Origin: Osedax fenrisi
Lineage: Eukaryota > Annelida > Polychaeta > Sabellida > Siboglinidae
Direction: 5' to 3'
Assembly (NCBI GenBank): GCA_964019155.1
Contig: OZ025244.1
Location: 17,269,640 to 17,333,639 of the forward strand
DNA length: 64,000 nucleotides
The translations under genes were made by a program, and so were the position numbers. Position 1 is the first letter of the stretch. The number at the start of each line of letters is the position of its first letter. Below, in pieces: positions 60,136 to 64,000 of the stretch. The notes below the pieces were generated by a model. The model ran no database searches and was not told where the DNA came from. It worked only from the letters and a program-made list of their open reading frames with translations.

Positions 60136-60957
60136 ACTAGATGAATACAAATTGTATGCATGTGAAATCAATTACTGCATTACTTCACGAGTTAGCCTAT
60201 AAACGCATATTGATATATGTATGTGTGTGGTCATTGATATTTTGAATATTATTTATTTTCAAAGTTTTGGTTAGGTTGGGTTAAGTTTTAATATTGGTAG
60301 TTTTTTTTAGATGCATTACTTCCCGTGTGATCCTATACAAATATATTTATTTATATTGTTATTTTAACTGTTGTGGTTAGGTTGGGTTAAGTTTTAATAT
60401 TGGTCGTTTTTTTAGCTGCATTACTTACCGAGTGGACCTATAAAATTATAGTGATATGTGTGTGTGTGTGTGTGTGTTCAGTGATATTTTGAGTATTAGT
60501 TATTTTCACAGTTGTGGTTAGGTTAGGATAAGTTTTAATTTGTGTAGGTTTTTTTAGCTGCACTACTTCCAGAGTGAGCCTATAAAAGTATAGTGATATA
60601 TGTGTGTGTTGTCATTGATATTTGGAGTATTAGTTATTTTCATTGTTGTTAATTGGATTAAGTTTTAATATTGGTGGTTTATTTTAGCTGAATTACTTCC
60701 CGAGTGAGACTATAAAATAATATTTATTTATATTGTTATTTTCACAGTTGTGGTTAGATTGGATTTTTTCATTAAAATAAAAAAAAGATAAATAACGGCC
60801 CACTGACTGCTAGAAAACATATAAAAATCTAAAAAAGACCCAATGGTCTCAACTAACTCATTATACCCACACCTAAAATAGTCTAATTCACGGGCAACGC
60901 CGGCCACCCACCCACCATATTATAAATTCACATGCATACAATTTGTATTCATCTAGT
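60136..60957. mobile_element. TIR element with minisatellite core
   Basis: Left ACTAGATGAATACAAATTGT continues for 31 bp and is perfectly inverted at the right end (60927-60957). The interior is mostly five tandem units of about 107 to 140 bp (60182-60775), each with TACTTCCCGAGTGAGCCTAT, a TGTGTGTG/TATTTATAT segment and GTGGTTAGGTTGGGTTAAGT. Near the right end a GC-rich ATTCACGGGCAACGCCGGCC follows. No ORF. The layout (inverted ends around a tandem core) recalls pearl/DINE/Helentron-type non-autonomous elements, but the class is not settled. Confidence 0.8.
60182..60775. repeat. ~120-bp minisatellite, five units
   Basis: Unit starts are at about 60182, 60311, 60421, 60558 and 60691, marked by the ACTTCC(C/A)GAGTGAGCCTATAA block. 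Internal TG and TAT tracts vary in length between units. Confidence 0.85.
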
Positions 60958-61460
60958 AATGTTCAATATCTAGAGAATTTAAATACACATTTATATTTTC
61001 ATTCATAAAATTACATTTATAGTGAACTATATTTATATAGATTTCATACACAGTATTTATTTATTTTCAATAGATTATACACTTAAGTTGACATTTATAA
61101 CTTAACCGAACTATAATTGTATTGAAAATACTCTCGGAGACATCCTCTGGGACTCTATGCTTGGGTAGTTGGACTACCTACACCTATCCTAAGATAGATA
61201 TATACTTTGGTATATTTTATCGGATCTCCGCCGTGCTGATACATCCTTCCTGAGTTGATCGTCTACATCTAAGTCGGTCCGCTGCACATGAGTTAGAATA
61301 TATATTCAAGTAGGCCCTCGTCATCGTCGCTACCTCGGAACTCATTTCGTGATCTCAAATACCCTCTTCTTTATCGACATTTCTACCAAAACTAGTTTTT
61401 GTTTATATAAACTCTAATATTATATTATATTTTATTATATTATATTATACTATTATTAAA

Positions 61461-62755
61461 AATGAATTCACATTGTACCCACTGCACTCTTCCTACTATA
61501 GAGTATTATCTCACCTGTAAAACATGCCCCTCTAGTTTCCATTATAGTTGTCTCTATCCTTCATCCATTATATCCTGATCATGGACTCACTTAAACAACC
61601 CCCCTCCTGATTATGCAATTGCTATTTTTAATTCGACTAATTTCTACTTCTCCTGCCCTAATTGTCTTTCAATCAAACCCCTCACTAGCCCTCACAAACA
61701 TCCTACTTCTAATAAAAATACTAAGCCTGCTTCCGGTATCTCCGAATGCAATACCAAACCTGAATCCCTACTACCTCCCCCTCATCATTAGCCCTGCTAT
61801 GTTCCATCTCCCTTACTCCCAAACTACTCAATATTAAAACCTCCCCCCTCGCATATCCGTCAATCCTACACTATATCATAATTCACCCCCTACTATTACT
61901 CACCACCAACTACCTTTTAACCCCAAATCAATCAAGTTATCTTAACCTATTGCTTATAATTATAAACCATCATCCTCACTGCATCCCTTTCCCTCACACA
62001 TTCCTTATCATACTAATTATTCATCCACCCTTACTTATTCCACCATAATCATGCATTTAAAATCTACTGAATTAAATACCGAGTTTATAAATACCCTGAT
62101 TAACTTCTTGACATACCTGCTAAATATATTACTAAGGCAACATTTACCAACCATTCTACCCAAATATATCTCATAAATTCCTCTATCGTCAACATATTTT
62201 TTCCAAAGATTTTTGATTGCTAGGAAAAACTCAAAATTTGCCCATTTATTTATTCGCAATAATATTCCCTTTAATAAGAGAATAAGAGGTAGAATTATCT
62301 ACCATGCCTACATTAACAAACTTACTCCCCCAAATTATAAACCATACTTCAATAATCTGACTAAAACGCACGCATTAAAAACCCCTAACAAACATAATGA
62401 ATGGTTCCACTCATCAATACCAATATTACCCTCAGATATTTCTAAATGGAAGCTATCCTATGAAACTTACTTATCTTCTAAACCAAATACCTCGACTCGA
62501 TTGAATCCATCCCAAATCACTACCGACTGCTTACCCTCCCAAATCATTACTGACCCCGTATTATCCCAAAACGCTACTGAACCCTTACCCTCACAAACCA
62601 CTACTGACCCCTTATCCTCCCTAATTACTACTGACCTTTTACCCTCTGAATCTATAATTGACCCATTACCCTCCCAAAATACTACTGACCCCTTACTCTC
62701 CCAAGAAACTACTGATCACTTATCCTCACCCTTACAATCTAACAATAGTACATGA
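61461..62755 (+). pseudogene. LINE ORF1 with N-terminal PHD-like zinc finger
   Basis: Starting at ATG 61461 the frame has CTHC...CKTC...FHYSC, then (after an in-frame TGA at 61578) a W and CPNC. This spacing of C4HC3 ligands is that of a PHD finger, a known feature of CR1-type ORF1 proteins. The middle part is broken. From 62213 a clean 180-codon frame contains FAHLFIRNNIPFNKRIRG and a nine-residue repeat region (62505-62735), ending before the endonuclease ORF. ORF1 proteins bind the element RNA. Confidence 0.75.
62505..62735. repeat. 27-bp repeats encoding (S)QTTTDPLPS units in ORF1
   Basis: Eight nine-residue units, such as QNTTDPLLS and QIITDPVLS, with diverged DNA. This is a low-complexity linker at the C-terminus of LINE ORF1. 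Confidence 0.8.
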
Positions 62756-62767
62756 CTCTCAGTTAGC

Positions 62768-63480
62768 TTGTCACTAATTAATATTAGGTCCCTTAGATCT
62801 AATTCACTATTACTATTATCCTACCTGAAATATTCTAAAATTAAATTAGTTGCTATTACTGAAACATGGATATTGCCAGATGACTCCGATATATTCTCTC
62901 TCTTCCATGATATTGGATACTCTCTATTTATTTCACCTCGTATTAAAGGCCGAGGTGGAGGAGTTGATATAGTAGTTCACTCTGACCTACCATCTCCTAC
63001 TATTATCTACCCTTCCTTCTTTTATAGTGATTGCCTGACAGCCTCTTTAAATTTTATGAATACTGTCTACTCCTTTACTATAATTTATCGACCTCCAAAA
63101 CAAGACTATACCACCTTCTATAATGAATTTATGACTATATAACTGATACTCCAATATCTAACAATAACCATAACTTTATTCTAGGTGACTTTAACTACCA
63201 CTTCGAATCAAATATACATCCCCATTCCACATTCAAAAATCGTATTGACTCTCTCTCTCTACATCAATTTATAACTTTCCCTACTCATATTGCTGGTCAC
63301 ACACTTGATCTAATTTTTTGTAGATCTCATAGTAGTTGTCAGTGTATCACTGATTGCTGTAAATCTGACTTAATTACCGATCATTTTCTAATAAATTGTC
63401 GATTAGTTCTTCCTTACTCCACCTCTATAGAAAAAAAATCCATCACATACAGAAACTACAGATCTCTTGATTTTTATTGT
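62768..63480 (+). pseudogene. LINE endonuclease domain, frameshifted
   Basis: The first part (62768-63142) reads INIRSLRSN, AITETW, GRGGGV and YRPP. After a stop at about 63140 a different frame gives NNHNFILGDFNYH, FPTHIAGHTLDLIF and SDLITDHF. All catalytic Asn, Glu, Asp and His motifs of the APE-type endonuclease are present but split by one stop/frameshift. Further shifted frames at 63514-63702 (HSNSPWFSSEL) and 63740-64000 lead toward the RT. Confidence 0.85.
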
Positions 63481-64000
63481 TATGCCTTGTAACTTAAATT
63501 AATCCTCCTTTCATTGCCGTGTTCCATTGATTCACTCAATGATGCTCTATCTTACTTGATTGATAAATTTGCCCCTCTAAAAACGCGAACTATTAATATC
63601 CATTCAAACTCTCCATGGTTTTCCTCCGAACTTGTTTCATTCAAACGCAACCTACGTAAACTCGAACGAATCGTCCACAGTATACTGTTAACCTACTTAT
63701 AACCCCTATTCTAGTAACCTCTTAATATTTTCTACATATCGCAAGTTCTATAAATCTGAAATCTCTAAAGCTAAGTCTGCTTTTTATATTAGTAAAATAA
63801 ATAACCTCACATCCAATCCCCGTGCTTCTTTCGTCCTTGGTCGTAAGCTTCTCTCCCCTACAATGCCTATCAATATACCTCATATACCTAATATTGCAAA
63901 AAATGAATTATGTTATGAATTCGCTAATCATTTTACTGATAAAATGCAATGCACCTGCACTTCTATTTCATCTCTCCTACCAATTAGCTCAATTCCGTGA

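Larger units (their letters stand above)
61120..64000 (+). mobile_element. CR1-like LINE, 5' part, continues past window
   Basis: A GC-richer non-coding leader (about 61120-61460) is followed by ORF1 with a PHD-like finger and then an endonuclease with all expected motifs in order. The segment leading to the RT follows. Several stops and frameshifts show it is inactive. The RT itself would lie beyond 64000. CT-rich coding and similar endonuclease residues suggest kinship with the LINE at 23.9 kb. Confidence 0.85.

Noticed and set aside
60260..60540. Telomere-like GGTTAGGTTGGGTTAAG sequence
   Set aside because: It occurs once per ~120-bp minisatellite unit and is not a tandem hexamer array.

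Overview
This window looks like an AT-rich, repeat-rich nuclear genome of an invertebrate animal. The protein genes are broken into short exons of 60 to 440 bp, separated by introns that often exceed 1 kb. The remaining sequence holds tRNA-derived SINEs, several LINE clades, hAT elements, TA- or TAA-flanked MITEs, foldback elements, minisatellites and long (TA)n tracts. There is no operon structure and no bacterial signature. The species cannot be named from the sequence. All exon models below were built by eye from protein homology, reading phase and GT/AG borders.

Left part (1-19 kb): a GTP-type phosphoenolpyruvate carboxykinase gene (PEPCK) runs on the + strand from 1279 to 17917 in 17 phase-consistent coding exons (584 codons plus stop). 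Its first ~40 residues lie upstream of the window. A small gene on the - strand (18249-19015, two exons) encodes a Gemin7-like SMN-complex subunit. It converges on PEPCK, and the two candidate poly(A) signals are only 35 bp apart, arranged so that the transcripts would overlap. Many PEPCK exon borders are abutted by different tandem repeats, including a tandem array of complete pyrimidine-AG acceptor units before exon 14.

Middle part (19-53.6 kb): MITEs, a 912-bp foldback element, an almost intact 5'-truncated CR1/L2-like LINE (23.9-26.7 kb), and a hAT element with a perfect 8-bp target duplication (29261-30498). An aldo/keto reductase gene follows on the + strand (32200-40653, nine exons, 334 aa, with the Asp-Tyr-Lys-His tetrad). 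After it comes a transposon cluster (40.8-47.4 kb). This holds three members of a TA-flanked family, one nested inside a second hAT element. Next come a pogo-like MITE, a PIF/Harbinger-like MITE, a SINE and an old minus-strand RTE-like LINE relic.

Right part (53.7-64 kb): the last four exons of an unrecognised coiled-coil protein with a C-terminal membrane anchor (53697-56625). Then follow a very A-rich LINE relic (56.8-59.2 kb), a TIR element carrying a ~120-bp minisatellite (60136-60957), and a third LINE whose ORF1 begins with a PHD-like zinc finger. That LINE runs off the end of the window.

Points I consider most worth a second look: (1) 18 of 28 inferred splice donors are GTT rather than GTA/GTG; (2) tandem repeats cluster at exon borders of PEPCK, including duplicated 3' splice sites; (3) several unrelated MITE families repeat their own terminal motif internally; (4) two SINE families have shared, separable tail modules; (5) a TIR element carries a minisatellite core; (6) the aldo/keto reductase may make an intron-retained C-terminal isoform.
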